This document shows positions 8,898 to 16,887 of a stretch of 64,000 bases of DNA, one piece after another. The notes beneath the pieces were generated by a model. It had not been told where the DNA came from and searched no databases. It saw nothing but the letters and a program-made list of their open reading frames with translations. Source of the stretch: Pseudomonadota bacterium (GTDB lineage: Bacteria > Pseudomonadota > Alphaproteobacteria > Rhizobiales > Rhizobiaceae); NCBI GenBank assembly GCA_023451735.1, contig JAEXYH010000088.1:93042-157041 (forward strand). Reading direction: 5' to 3'. How positions within the stretch are numbered: position 1 is the first letter of the stretch; each line of letters begins with the position of its first letter. Made by a program: the position numbers and the translations under genes.

Positions 8898-10436
8898 ATG
8901 CGTTTCAAGAGTTCATCCAAGTTCGGTACATCCGTTGTAAAGTTCGCAGCGGCAGCCTTGCTGGCCAGCGCTGCGACCGGCTGCAGCTCGGACGCCACGC
9001 GCTTTTCCGGTCTGTTCGACGGTACGGACAATATGACCACAGCTTCAATCCCTCAAAGGCAGGGTGGCGGCGCATATGGTCAGGCCCCTGTTCCGCGGGG
9101 CGATGTTTCGTCATCCCAGGGCATGCAGCCGCAATACGGCTCGAATAACGTTGCTTCAGCTCAGCCGTATCCGGCGTCGGGCGGGTATTCATCTCCGGCG
9201 CGCGTTGCTTCTGCGCCATCCAGTGTTCAGCGTTCCGAGCTTGCTGCTCCAGGTGATCTTCCGCCTGTGTCCGGTTCTGATTCGTCGACGCGCCAGCAGG
9301 CGATGGCCCAGCCGTTCCCGCAACAGTCGAACGTCGCTCCGGTTCGCAATGCCGACAATCTGACGACCGGTACCGTCAAGCCGATGTCCGGCTGGTCGGC
9401 CGCCAATGCGCCGCGCGTCACGCTGAGGCCGGGCGAGACTGCCAAGACGCTGGCAAACCGCTACGGTGTTCCCGAAAAGGAAATCCTGCGGGCCAATGGT
9501 GGAGCTCTCGCAGCCGGCCAGTCGGTCGTCATTCCGACATTCGGTCCGGCACGCAACTCCGCCAAGACGGCTGCCGGCGATATCGACCTGCAGAACAATG
9601 CGCCAGCACCGGCCAATCAGTCCGAGCAGAAGCTTGCTGTTCTGCCGTCGCGTGACAAGTCTCTGGCCGAGCCCGGCAAGATCACCCCTCCCGGCGGCAA
9701 GCCGCTTGGAGGCACCTATACCGTCAAGGCCGGCGACACGCTGACCAAGATTGCTCGCGAAACCGGCACCTCCGTTGATGCGCTGAAGGCTGCAAACGGC
9801 ATGACCGACGGCACAGTCCGCATCGGTCAGACGCTGAAGGTCGGTAATGGTGCGACGGATCCGGTTCGCACGGCATCCGTTCCATCGAAACCAGCAGAAC
9901 CGGCACCGGTCGCACCGAAGGCCGCCGCTCCGCAGCCGGCTGTCGCCAAGGTTGAACCGGCCGTTGCAGCGCCTTCCAAGCCGGCTGCCGTTGAGAATGC
10001 ATCTCTCAACGAGGTCGAGAAGAAGGCTGATGTCGCTTCCATCGCCCCGAAATCCACGGGCATCGACAAGTACCGCTGGCCGGTTAACGGTGCCGTGATC
10101 GCCGGCTACGGAGCCAACGTCAACGGTAGCCGCAACGATGGCATCGATATCTCGGTTCCCGAAGGCACGCCCATCAAGGCGGCAGAAAACGGCGTCGTCA
10201 TTTATGCAGGCAACGGCCTGAAACAGCTCGGCAACACCGTTCTCGTACGCCATGACGACGGCAAGGTCACCGTTTACGGCCATGCCGGCGCGATCAACGT
10301 AACCCGCGGCCAGAAGGTTACCCGTGGCCAGACGCTCGCATCCTCCGGCATGAGCGGCGACGCGCAGCGCCCACAGGTTCACTTCGAGGTGCGCAAGGAT
10401 GCAACTCCGGTCAATCCGACTACCTTCCTTGAATAA
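8898..10436 (+). CDS. LysM/LytM-domain lipoprotein (NlpD-like)
   Basis: A 512-aa exported lipoprotein. The signal peptide ends in an ATGC lipobox near residue 29. A Gln/Pro/Ser-rich linker follows, then two LysM peptidoglycan-binding domains (about 170-215 and 273-315) and a C-terminal M23/LytM domain (from about 393). The metal ligands look degenerate: the usual H-x-G-x-D is SRNDGIDIS, and the H-x-H is PQVHFEV. This matches NlpD/EnvC-type amidase activators rather than active endopeptidases, so a role in activating septal amidases is inferred. It follows surE-pcm as nlpD does in gammaproteobacteria. Confidence 0.88.
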   Translation: MRFKSSSKFGTSVVKFAAAALLASAATGCSSDATRFSGLFDGTDNMTTASIPQRQGGGAYGQAPVPRGDVSSSQGMQPQYGSNNVASAQPYPASGGYSSPARVASAPSSVQRSELAAPGDLPPVSGSDSSTRQQAMAQPFPQQSNVAPVRNADNLTTGTVKPMSGWSAANAPRVTLRPGETAKTLANRYGVPEKEILRANGGALAAGQSVVIPTFGPARNSAKTAAGDIDLQNNAPAPANQSEQKLAVLPSRDKSLAEPGKITPPGGKPLGGTYTVKAGDTLTKIARETGTSVDALKAANGMTDGTVRIGQTLKVGNGATDPVRTASVPSKPAEPAPVAPKAAAPQPAVAKVEPAVAAPSKPAAVENASLNEVEKKADVASIAPKSTGIDKYRWPVNGAVIAGYGANVNGSRNDGIDISVPEGTPIKAAENGVVIYAGNGLKQLGNTVLVRHDDGKVTVYGHAGAINVTRGQKVTRGQTLASSGMSGDAQRPQVHFEVRKDATPVNPTTFLE

Positions 10437-10460
10437 TGTAGTGCGTTTCAAGGGATAACG

Positions 10461-10490
10461 AAAAAGCCCGGCTGTGCCGGGCTTTTTTTG
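10461..10490. terminator. Bidirectional terminator between convergent genes
   Basis: The stem AGCCCGGC / GCCGGGCT with loop TGT is flanked by A5 on the left and T7 on the right. It can therefore serve the lipoprotein gene (+) and the ATPase gene (-), which converge here. Confidence 0.85.
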
Positions 10491-10512
10491 CGTTCAGTAG
10501 CAGATGGGCGCG

Positions 10513-11385
10513 TCAGGCGCGGTCAAGCGGTTTGCGCAGCCGTCCGGCGAGATCCTGAATATACTGCCAGGCAACACGGCCAGAGCGTCCTCCGCGTGTC
10601 GTTGCCCATTCCAGCGCCTCGGCATGCAGAGCCTCGCGACCCAGTCCCAGATCGAAATGGCCAGCATAGCCATCGATCATTGCGAGATAATCGTCCTGGC
10701 TACATTTGTGGAAACCAAGCCACAAGCCGAAGCGATCGGAAAGCGAGACCTTTTCTTCCACCGCTTCGGATGGGTTGATGGCGGTCGATTGCTCGTTCTC
10801 CATCATATTGCGCGGCAGAAGGTGGCGGCGGTTGGACGTTGCGTAGAAGAGAACATTGTCCGGTCGCCCTTCAATGCCGCCGTCGAGCGCTGCCTTGAGC
10901 GACTTGTAGGCTGTGTCGTCATGATCGAAAGACAGGTCATCGCAAAAAAGGATGACGCGTTGCTCCGATGATTTGAGAATTTCCAGCAAGCCGGGCAGCG
11001 AGGCAATATCTTCACGATGGACCTCGACGAGCTTCAGTGCGCGGCCGGTCGCAGAGCGCACATCCTCATGGACAGCCTTGACCAGCGACGATTTGCCCAT
11101 GCCGCGCGCGCCCCACAGGAGCACATTATTTGCCGGATATCCTTCTGCGAAACGCAGCGTATTCTCGTGCAGGATATCACGGACATGATCGACGCCGCGG
11201 ATCAGCGTCAGCGCGATGCGGTTCGGTCGCGGCACCGGCTGAAGTTTAAGGTTTGCCGGCACCCAGACGAAGCAATCGGCGGCATTCCAGTCGTTTACGG
11301 CAGGTGGCGGCCCCGCGAGACGTTCGACCGCGTCGGCAAGACGCCGGATTTCGGCAAGCACCTGTGCGTTGATATCGTCGCTCAT
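10513..11385 (-). CDS. AAA-family ATP-binding protein (DUF815 type)
   Basis: A 290-aa P-loop ATPase of the DUF815 family, found as a single-copy gene in most alphaproteobacteria with no established function. Walker A is LLWGARGMGKSSLVKAV at about residues 82-98, and Walker B is VILFCDDLSF at about 142. A sensor-like YATSNRRHLLPRNM follows. I chose the ATG at 11385 (MSDDINAQVL) because AAGAGAAG lies just upstream. In-frame ATGs further upstream add 42 residues without a ribosome-binding site. Confidence 0.85.
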   Translation of the reverse strand: MSDDINAQVLAEIRRLADAVERLAGPPPAVNDWNAADCFVWVPANLKLQPVPRPNRIALTLIRGVDHVRDILHENTLRFAEGYPANNVLLWGARGMGKSSLVKAVHEDVRSATGRALKLVEVHREDIASLPGLLEILKSSEQRVILFCDDLSFDHDDTAYKSLKAALDGGIEGRPDNVLFYATSNRRHLLPRNMMENEQSTAINPSEAVEEKVSLSDRFGLWLGFHKCSQDDYLAMIDGYAGHFDLGLGREALHAEALEWATTRGGRSGRVAWQYIQDLAGRLRKPLDRA

Positions 11386-11569
11386 GACGCTTCTCTTTCT
11401 TTTCGTCATCGTTTTTGCGCCGGTAACACGCTCGTCATTGCATAGAAAGGCGTTAGGCCGTGGATTCAGTACGCGAATTGCCGCTTTCTGTTGCATTCCG
11501 GGCCATCGCAACTATATTCCGGCGGCTTGAACGGGGGCGGGGAGTCTCCGGTAGTTTTAGGAGTTCTCG

Positions 11570-11926
11570 ATGTTCATTACCGAAGCATTCGCCCAGGCGA
11601 GTGGCGCAGCAGCCCCCTCGGGCACCGATTCCATCCTCCAGATGGTCATGCTGTTCGCACCCCTGATGGTGGTGTGGTATTTCTTCCTTATCCGTCCGCA
11701 GCGCGCCCAGGCCAAGAAGCGCAAGGAAACGCTCGACAATATCCGTCGTGGCGACCAGGTCGTTCTCGGTGGCGGCATCACGGGCAAGGTGAGCAAGGTT
11801 ATCGATGACAACGAACTCGAAGTCGAGATTGCCGAAGGCGTGAAGATCCGCGCTCAGCGCGCCTATATCGCCGAAGTGAAGGTGAAGGGCGAGCCGGTCA
11901 AGACCGAAGCTGCACCCACCAAGTAA
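11570..11926 (+). CDS. yajC: Preprotein translocase accessory subunit YajC
   Basis: A 118-aa inner-membrane protein with one transmembrane helix (about residues 22-42, followed by FLIRPQRAQAKKRKE, the YajC hallmark) and a small cytoplasmic domain (GDQVVLGGGITGKVSKV). It joins SecDF-YidC in the holotranslocon. TTTTAGGAGTTCTCG before the ATG is a good ribosome-binding site, and TATATT near 11513 could be its -10. The usual downstream secDF gene is absent here: the next gene starts 114 bases later and is the Mth938 protein. Confidence 0.93.
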   Translation: MFITEAFAQASGAAAPSGTDSILQMVMLFAPLMVVWYFFLIRPQRAQAKKRKETLDNIRRGDQVVLGGGITGKVSKVIDDNELEVEIAEGVKIRAQRAYIAEVKVKGEPVKTEAAPTK

Positions 11927-12040
11927 GCGGCACATTCAGCCGGCTTGTCATCAGGCCGGGTATTTTATTGCCCGGGTCGTTCCTGTCTGTTCGACAGAGG
12001 CTGGATCCGGGCAAAATCATTCTTGAAGGAAGCGGAGCCC

Positions 12041-12427
12041 ATGGCGAAAGGCATCGAAATTCGAGACGCCCATTTCCCGGGCCGCGCGCCGATCGATGCT
12101 TATGGCAACGGTGGTTTTCGTTTTGCCGACATGTCGCATCGCGGCTCCATTCTTTGCCTGCCCTCGGGTGTTTATGGCTGGGACATACAGGAGGATGCAC
12201 CTCTGACTGTCGCCTCCTTGGAGCGTGTGCTGGCAAACGCAACCGGCATCGAAGTGCTGCTGGTCGGCACCGGCGCTAATCTCAAGCCGATACCGGCTGA
12301 CGTAAAGGCCGCGCTGAAGGCGAGAGGCATTTCCTCCGATCCGATGAGCACCGGCGCGGCCGTGCGAACGTACAACATCATGCTTGCTGAATCCCGCGCC
12401 GTCGCGGCTGCTCTTGTTGCCGTTTGA
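12041..12427 (+). CDS. Mth938-domain protein (NDUFAF3-like)
   Basis: A 128-aa protein of the Mth938/DUF498 family, whose eukaryotic member NDUFAF3 is a mitochondrial complex I assembly factor. Seen: FADMSHRGSILCLPSGVYGW and LLVGTGANLKPIPADVKAAL, the two conserved blocks of the family. The ATG at 12041 follows GAAGGAAGCGGAG, and the family N-terminus begins here (MAKGIEIRDAHFPG), so a longer frame starting at 11945 is rejected. It ends 1 base before the squalene/phytoene-synthase-family gene. Confidence 0.85.
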   Translation: MAKGIEIRDAHFPGRAPIDAYGNGGFRFADMSHRGSILCLPSGVYGWDIQEDAPLTVASLERVLANATGIEVLLVGTGANLKPIPADVKAALKARGISSDPMSTGAAVRTYNIMLAESRAVAAALVAV

Positions 12428-12428
12428 C

Positions 12429-13283
12429 ATGACAGAAACGCCTCCAGACAACGGTGCGCTTTGCCTCGCCACGCTGCGGGAGACGGATCGCGATCGTTAT
12501 CTGGCCTGCCTTTTGTCCCCGGAGGACAAGCGCGGGGCGCTCGCCGCCCTTTATGCATTTAATGCCGAAATTGCCCGTGTTCGCGATGTGGTGCGCGAAC
12601 CTCTGCCCGGCGAAATCCGCCTGCAATGGTGGCGGGATCTGCTGGAAGGTGGCGCCGAAGGAGATGCCGGCGGCAATCCGCTTGCTGCCGCCTTGCTTGA
12701 TACCGTTGATCGTTACCGCCTGCCGCGGCAGACGCTTGTCGCCATGACAGAGGCCCGTATCCTCGACCTCTACGACGACGCCCTGCCGGACAGGAATGCA
12801 TTGGAAGGCTATTCGGGTGAGACCGCATCGGCTCTGATCCAGCTGGCCGGCCTCGTTCTGTCGCCGGAAGAAGCGACCCGAGCGGCTGATGCTGCCGGAC
12901 ATGCCGGCGTGGCGCAGTCGATAGCCGGCTTGCTGATGCTTTTGCCGATCCATAACCGCAGACGGCAGATCTATGTACCGCTCGATATCCTTTCTGCGAC
13001 CGGCCTCGATCGTGACAGCTTTCTGGCCGGCGAGGACAAGGCGCGCATTTCGGCATCGGTTGAGGCGTTTGCCGGCCTTGGGCTGGAACATCTGGAAAAG
13101 GCTCGCCGCGCCGGGCCGATCCCCGCATCGCTCTTGCCCGCTTTCCTGCCGGTCTCACTGTCCGAGCCGGTTTTGAAGCGCGCGAGAAAACTCGGCGCCG
13201 GCGCATTTGCCGGAGGGCTGCAGCAGCCCCAGTGGCGTCGCCAAATCCGGATGATGAAGGCAGCGATGTTTCGTCGCTTCTGA
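12429..13283 (+). CDS. Squalene/phytoene synthase family protein (NDUFAF6-like)
   Basis: A 284-aa all-helical protein of the trans-isoprenyl diphosphate synthase fold. The place of the first Asp-rich motif reads EIARVRDVVREPLPGEIRLQWW, and the second region is ARILDLYDDALPDRNALEGY. Both lack a full DxxxD, so true prenyl-transfer activity is doubtful. Known: the mitochondrial relative NDUFAF6 acts in complex I assembly. Its direct coupling (1-base gap) to an NDUFAF3-like gene supports that role over carotenoid or hopanoid synthesis. Confidence 0.8.
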   Translation: MTETPPDNGALCLATLRETDRDRYLACLLSPEDKRGALAALYAFNAEIARVRDVVREPLPGEIRLQWWRDLLEGGAEGDAGGNPLAAALLDTVDRYRLPRQTLVAMTEARILDLYDDALPDRNALEGYSGETASALIQLAGLVLSPEEATRAADAAGHAGVAQSIAGLLMLLPIHNRRRQIYVPLDILSATGLDRDSFLAGEDKARISASVEAFAGLGLEHLEKARRAGPIPASLLPAFLPVSLSEPVLKRARKLGAGAFAGGLQQPQWRRQIRMMKAAMFRRF

Positions 13284-13373
13284 TGCGGCATAACACTCGC
13301 GCAAGCCTCGCAGGCTAGGCACTATGCAACCCAAAGACTTGCCCACAAACCTTCTATGCCTAGGAGAAGCGGT

Positions 13374-13898
13374 TTGAGTGCCCTAATCATCTGGATGACG
13401 ATCGTTGCACTGATTCTCATTCTCGTTTTTTACATTAGGCGGATTGCCCGTAAGAACGATGAACAAGGCAGCCACGATGTCGGGACTGCCATTCTCGAAT
13501 TCGGCCGTGCATTTCCCGAGGAGGCAATCCGCAGCCTTCACGGCACCAAGGATGGCGATGTCTTTGTTCGTCTGCATAACGACAAGACCGGCTTCATGCG
13601 CAATCGCCGCAATCACTATGCATGCCACCTGATTCAGCCGGGGCGCGTGAGAATAGTTCCGATGCCGGATGCGAAGGGTTTCTCGGCAGAGTTCCTTGAT
13701 GCTCCGACGCTCAACGGTGAATTCGTATTCGTGAACGAAAAGGAAGCTGCTGAAGTTTCTCTCTGGCTGCTCGACAATTATGTCAGCGCCGCTGGCAGAG
13801 ACGGCGAGGCTGGCGGAGGCGACGTTGGGCAAAAGGCGGGCGGCCCGGAAATGGCCGCCGCCGACGGTGATCCGTCTACGCCAGACCGAGCCAATTAG
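13374..13898 (+). CDS. Conserved membrane-anchored protein, unknown function
   Basis: About 174 aa. A single N-terminal membrane helix (ALIIWMTIVALILILVFYI) is followed by a soluble domain of about 110 residues and a Gly/Asp-rich tail. I do not recognise a named domain. The TTG at 13374 is favoured as start because AGGAGA (13362-13367) lies 6 bases upstream; an ATG at 13356 has no such site. The 3' end overlaps the convergent trmFO gene by 23 bases. Confidence 0.7.
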   Translation: MSALIIWMTIVALILILVFYIRRIARKNDEQGSHDVGTAILEFGRAFPEEAIRSLHGTKDGDVFVRLHNDKTGFMRNRRNHYACHLIQPGRVRIVPMPDAKGFSAEFLDAPTLNGEFVFVNEKEAAEVSLWLLDNYVSAAGRDGEAGGGDVGQKAGGPEMAAADGDPSTPDRAN

Positions 13899-15285
13899 CG
13901 CAATCTTTCAGCGCCCGCGCGGATAGCAGCTGGCGCTTCATGATCGTCTTGTCCTTGCCGCGGAAACGCTTGACGCCTTCCGGCTTGACGATCGAGCCGG
14001 GCTCAAGCTCGGGAAACAGGCCGAAATTGATGTTCATCGGCTGGAAGGACCGTTTGCCGGGCTCTTCGTCGTGAATGAGGTGCCCGCCGGTAATGTGGCC
14101 GAGAAGCGAGCCGAAAGCCGTTGTCGCGGGCGGCGGCGTCAGCGGTTCACCCTTTCGCTCTGCAGCCGCGAATCGGCCGGCGAGCAGGCCGATGGCAGCG
14201 CTTTCGACATAACCTTCGCAACCGGTGATCTGGCCGGCAAATCTGAGGCCTTGCCGGCTCTTCAGCGTCAGCGACCGGTCGAGCAGGATCGGCGACTGGA
14301 TATAGGTGTTGCGGTGAAGACCGCCGAGCCGGGCGAATTCGGCATTCTGCAGGCCGGGAATCATCCGGAAAATCTCCGCCTGTGCGCCGTATTTCAACTT
14401 CGTCTGGAAGCCGACCATGTTGTAGAGCGTGCCGAGCGCATTGTCCTGGCGAAGCTGCACGACGGCATAGGCTTTGACCGTCGGATTATGCGAGTTGGTG
14501 AGGCCCATCGGCTTCATCGGGCCGTGACGCAGCGTCTCGCGGCCGCGCTCTGCCATGACTTCGATCGGCAGACAGCCGTCGAAATAAGGCGTGCCTTCCC
14601 ATTCCTTGAAGCCGACCGTATCTCCGGCAATCAACGCATCGACGAAGGCTTCGTACTGATCCTTGTCGAGCGGGCAGTTGATATAGTCCTTGCCGGTGCC
14701 GCCGGGGCCGACCTTGTCGTAACGTGACTGATACCAGCAGGTATCCATGTCGATCGAATCACGGTGCACGATCGGTGCGATTGCGTCGAAGAAGGCGAGC
14801 TGGTCTTCCCCCGTTTCTGCCTGGATCGAAGCGGCAAGCGAAGGCGAGGTAAGGGGGCCGGTGGCGACCACTGCCAGATCCCATTCCTTGGGCGGCAGGC
14901 CCTGGATTTCCTCGCGAACCACTGTGATCAGCGGATGGCTGGAAATTGCAGCCGTCACTGCGTCGGAAAACCCGTCGCGGTCTACGGCAAGCGCGCCGCC
15001 GGCCGGAACCTGATGTTTGTCGGCCGATGCCATGATCAGCGAGCTTGCAAGCCGCATCTCGGCATGGATGACGCCGACCGCATTGGCTGTTGCGTCGTCG
15101 GAGCGGAAGGAGTTGGAGCACACCAGTTCGGCAAGGCCGTCTGTTTTATGTGCATCGGTGCCGCGTACGCCGCGCATCTCGTGCAGGATGACTGGAATGC
15201 CGGCCTGTGCAATCTGCCAGGCCGCTTCGGAACCTGCCAGGCCGCCGCCGATCACGTGAATGGGGGAATAGGATGTCTCTGTCAT
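13876..15285 (-). CDS. trmFO: tRNA uridine-54 5-methyltransferase (folate/FAD-dependent) TrmFO
   Basis: About 469 aa. It methylates U54 in the T-loop using methylene-tetrahydrofolate and FAD. The N-terminal FAD-binding glycine motif is HVIGGGLAGSEAAWQIA, and TDGLAELVCSNSFRSD and INCPLDKDQYEAF are typical TrmFO blocks. A GCEGYVESAAIGLLAG segment lies near the C-terminus. The start is ambiguous: ATG 15285 (MTETSYSPIHV) fits the family N-terminus, while in-frame ATGs at 15297 and 15303 add a few residues. None has a strong ribosome-binding site. Confidence 0.93.
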   Translation of the reverse strand: MTETSYSPIHVIGGGLAGSEAAWQIAQAGIPVILHEMRGVRGTDAHKTDGLAELVCSNSFRSDDATANAVGVIHAEMRLASSLIMASADKHQVPAGGALAVDRDGFSDAVTAAISSHPLITVVREEIQGLPPKEWDLAVVATGPLTSPSLAASIQAETGEDQLAFFDAIAPIVHRDSIDMDTCWYQSRYDKVGPGGTGKDYINCPLDKDQYEAFVDALIAGDTVGFKEWEGTPYFDGCLPIEVMAERGRETLRHGPMKPMGLTNSHNPTVKAYAVVQLRQDNALGTLYNMVGFQTKLKYGAQAEIFRMIPGLQNAEFARLGGLHRNTYIQSPILLDRSLTLKSRQGLRFAGQITGCEGYVESAAIGLLAGRFAAAERKGEPLTPPPATTAFGSLLGHITGGHLIHDEEPGKRSFQPMNINFGLFPELEPGSIVKPEGVKRFRGKDKTIMKRQLLSARALKDCANWLGLA

Positions 15286-15360
15286 GGGCCGCGTCATTAT
15301 CACGGCGCGTTGCCGACAGGAATCAAAAAGGCAGCCGATTTGAAATCAACTTTACCTGGA

Positions 15361-15388
15361 ATCAAAAAGGCACCTGAGAAGGTGCCTT
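15361..15388 (-). terminator. Terminator of the first DUF1127 gene
   Basis: Read on the - strand, AAGGCACC / GGTGCCTT pair across a TTCTCA loop and run into TTTTT (15364-15368). It lies 69 bases past the DUF1127 stop at 15457. The string GGAATCAAAAAGGCA occurs twice here (about 15319 and 15358). Confidence 0.75.
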
Positions 15389-15456
15389 TGATCATGCTGA
15401 CATCTTAGTCGCTGGACCTGTCCATAAGGCGGTTGGGAGCCGCCGTCCGTTCGGGA

Positions 15457-15600
15457 TTAACGGAAGGAACGGGAAGCGATATTGCGAATGTCGTAGCGGG
15501 TCAGACCGATGTCCGAGAGTGCCTGGTTCGAAAGATTGCCAAGCTCGTTCATCGTGCGGCGGTAGCTGATCCAGTTCTTAGCGATGCGGATCGGGTTCAT
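15457..15600 (-). CDS. DUF1127 small protein
   Basis: A 47-aa basic protein with the DUF1127 pattern: N-terminal short amphipathic stretch, then TMNELGNLSNQALSDIGLTR and an Arg-rich end. DUF1127 proteins are abundant in alphaproteobacteria. Some bind RNA, and several affect phosphate, carbon or stress physiology. TGAGGAAATAACC precedes the ATG. The 200 bases upstream are relatively AT-rich and probably hold its promoter. Confidence 0.85.
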   Translation of the reverse strand: MNPIRIAKNWISYRRTMNELGNLSNQALSDIGLTRYDIRNIASRSFR

Positions 15601-15802
15601 GGTTATTTCCTCAAGTCGTCTTTTTCCCGGAAGTCTCACTATTTGCTCCGGCGATGTCCTTCTTATACGCCTGAATAATAACAATGTGCAGTGCAAATAA
15701 TGTGCAACTGCCATGCATTTGTGCGGTGAATTGTCGCTTTTGTGGGCGACGCGCGAAAAATGAGCGGATGTTTCGGCGCCGCGATCAAAGCAAGTGCACA
15801 AA

Positions 15803-15828
15803 CGAAAAACGCCTCCCGAAGGAGGCGC
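15803..15828 (-). terminator. Terminator of the second DUF1127 gene
   Basis: On the - strand GCGCCTCC and GGAGGCG pair around a TTCG-type loop and are followed by TTTTTCG. It lies about 32 bases past the stop at 15860. Confidence 0.75.
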
Positions 15829-15859
15829 TTTCTTTCGACTGAAGAGTCGAGGATATATC

Positions 15860-16006
15860 TTAGAAGCCGACTGCGGTCCGGGCTACGCGGCGGATGTCTG
15901 CGCGGCCGATGCCGAGGTCGCCAAGTTCGCGGTCGGTCATGCGGCCGAGTTCGGAAACGGTTTCGCGGTACTTGCGCCAGTCGCTGAATTTCTTTGCGAT
16001 GCTCAT
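15860..16006 (-). CDS. DUF1127 small protein
   Basis: A 48-aa basic protein, MSIAKKFSDWRKYRETVSEL then GRMTDRELGDLGIGRADIRR, the standard DUF1127 core. The ATG at 16006 has AAAGGACC upstream; in-frame ATGs further upstream lack a ribosome-binding site and break the family alignment. It lies on the same strand as, and downstream of, the anti-Shine-Dalgarno RNA at about 16185-16300. DUF1127 genes and such RNAs are often neighbours in alphaproteobacteria. Confidence 0.85.
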   Translation of the reverse strand: MSIAKKFSDWRKYRETVSELGRMTDRELGDLGIGRADIRRVARTAVGF

Positions 16007-16184
16007 TGTGGGGGTCCTTTGCCCTGTGGGCGTCATGTCCGCCCTCTTCATCTGCTAATCGTTTTAAATCCTGTTATGCACAAAAAACAGCGCCCGTTTC
16101 GTATGCCACCTATGCGTCTGGTGCATTCCACGCTGTGGCCTATGCCGCTGTTGCGCTCAGGAGCGTGAATGGAGAGCTGAAACG

Positions 16185-16300
16185 ACGACGCCCACCGGGG
16201 GAGGAGGTCCGGTGGGCGTCATATGGGCGACCGGCGATTGGGAGGAGGAGTATCGCCAGTCTACACGATGCAGCGCTTGGGAGGAGGAGGGCGCGCACCG
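16185..16300 (-). ncRNA. Cuckoo-type sRNA with three CCTCCTCC (anti-SD) hairpin loops
   Basis: Read on the - strand, three consecutive hairpins each expose a C/U-rich anti-Shine-Dalgarno loop. The first has a weak 4-bp GCGC stem (16291-16294 / 16273-16276) with CCTCCTCCTCCC. The second has a 6-bp GGCGAT/ATCGCC stem (16252-16257 / 16233-16238) with loop ACTCCTCCTCCCA. The third has a perfect 12-bp stem (16209-16220 / 16187-16198) with loop ACCTCCTCCC and is followed by GTCGTTTC. Known: the cuckoo or alpha-r14 RNAs of Rhizobiales and CcsR RNAs of Rhodobacter share this design and lie near DUF1127 genes. Exact ends and promoter are not determined; the + strand reading (GGAGGAGG loops) is less likely. 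Confidence 0.75.
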
Positions 16301-16385
16301 AATTTGCTGCGGAAGAACCGCTTTGAAGGCTGTTTCCAGGTCGGTAGCGTTCGCACCGCCCTGAGCTTGCTTCGTTGAGCAGAAC

Positions 16386-16556
16386 CTACAGAAAGACAGG
16401 GAATTTGTGCACTGCAAACGTCGAATGGATGGCATGCTTCGACTGCATGGCTGAATTCGCGAGCCAGTCGGCTTTTTCATCGCGATCGTTAATCTCTATA
16501 AGATGGTGATGCGGCCCGGTGATGGTTGTCGGGAAGTCTTCTTTGGTGACTGTCAT
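16386..16556 (-). CDS. Possible 56-aa small protein upstream of the anti-SD sRNA
   Basis: An ATG at 16556 preceded by GCAAAGGAAAA opens a 56-codon frame beginning MTVTKEDFPTTITGP and containing HHHLIEINDRDEKADWLANS. Composition looks protein-like rather than antisense shadow, and TATATC about 34 bases upstream could be a -10. It lies just 5' of the anti-SD RNA on the same strand. No family recognised. The rest of the gap between 16007 and the tRNA at 16646 shows no other gene. Confidence 0.4.
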   Translation of the reverse strand: MTVTKEDFPTTITGPHHHLIEINDRDEKADWLANSAMQSKHAIHSTFAVHKFPVFL

Positions 16557-16645
16557 TTTTCCTTTGCGTGCAGGAAAACGGATGATATAGAGACGCGCGC
16601 TCTGGAAGGCCTCCGGCGACGAGGTATTTCGACGCGGTTTGGGGC

Positions 16646-16730
<85 letters not shown>

Positions 16731-16887
16731 GCACCGCCAAGGTGTGGTCTTGAGCCAAAGAATAGGCGAACGACCGGCGCCTTAATGCCGCGGCTGGTCT
16801 CTTTGAAGTTCCGGCGATGTGCTGACTGTTGAACGGCTGGAGATGCCGGGTAGTCGGACATCTCCGCCACGATATGAAGGTTTGAAA

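Noticed and set aside
16195..16295. GGGAGGAGG triplet on the + strand as a CRISPR-like or tandem repeat
   Set aside because: Units are short, unevenly spaced and each sits in a hairpin loop; they are better explained by the anti-SD RNA on the other strand. No CRISPR array was seen anywhere in the window.
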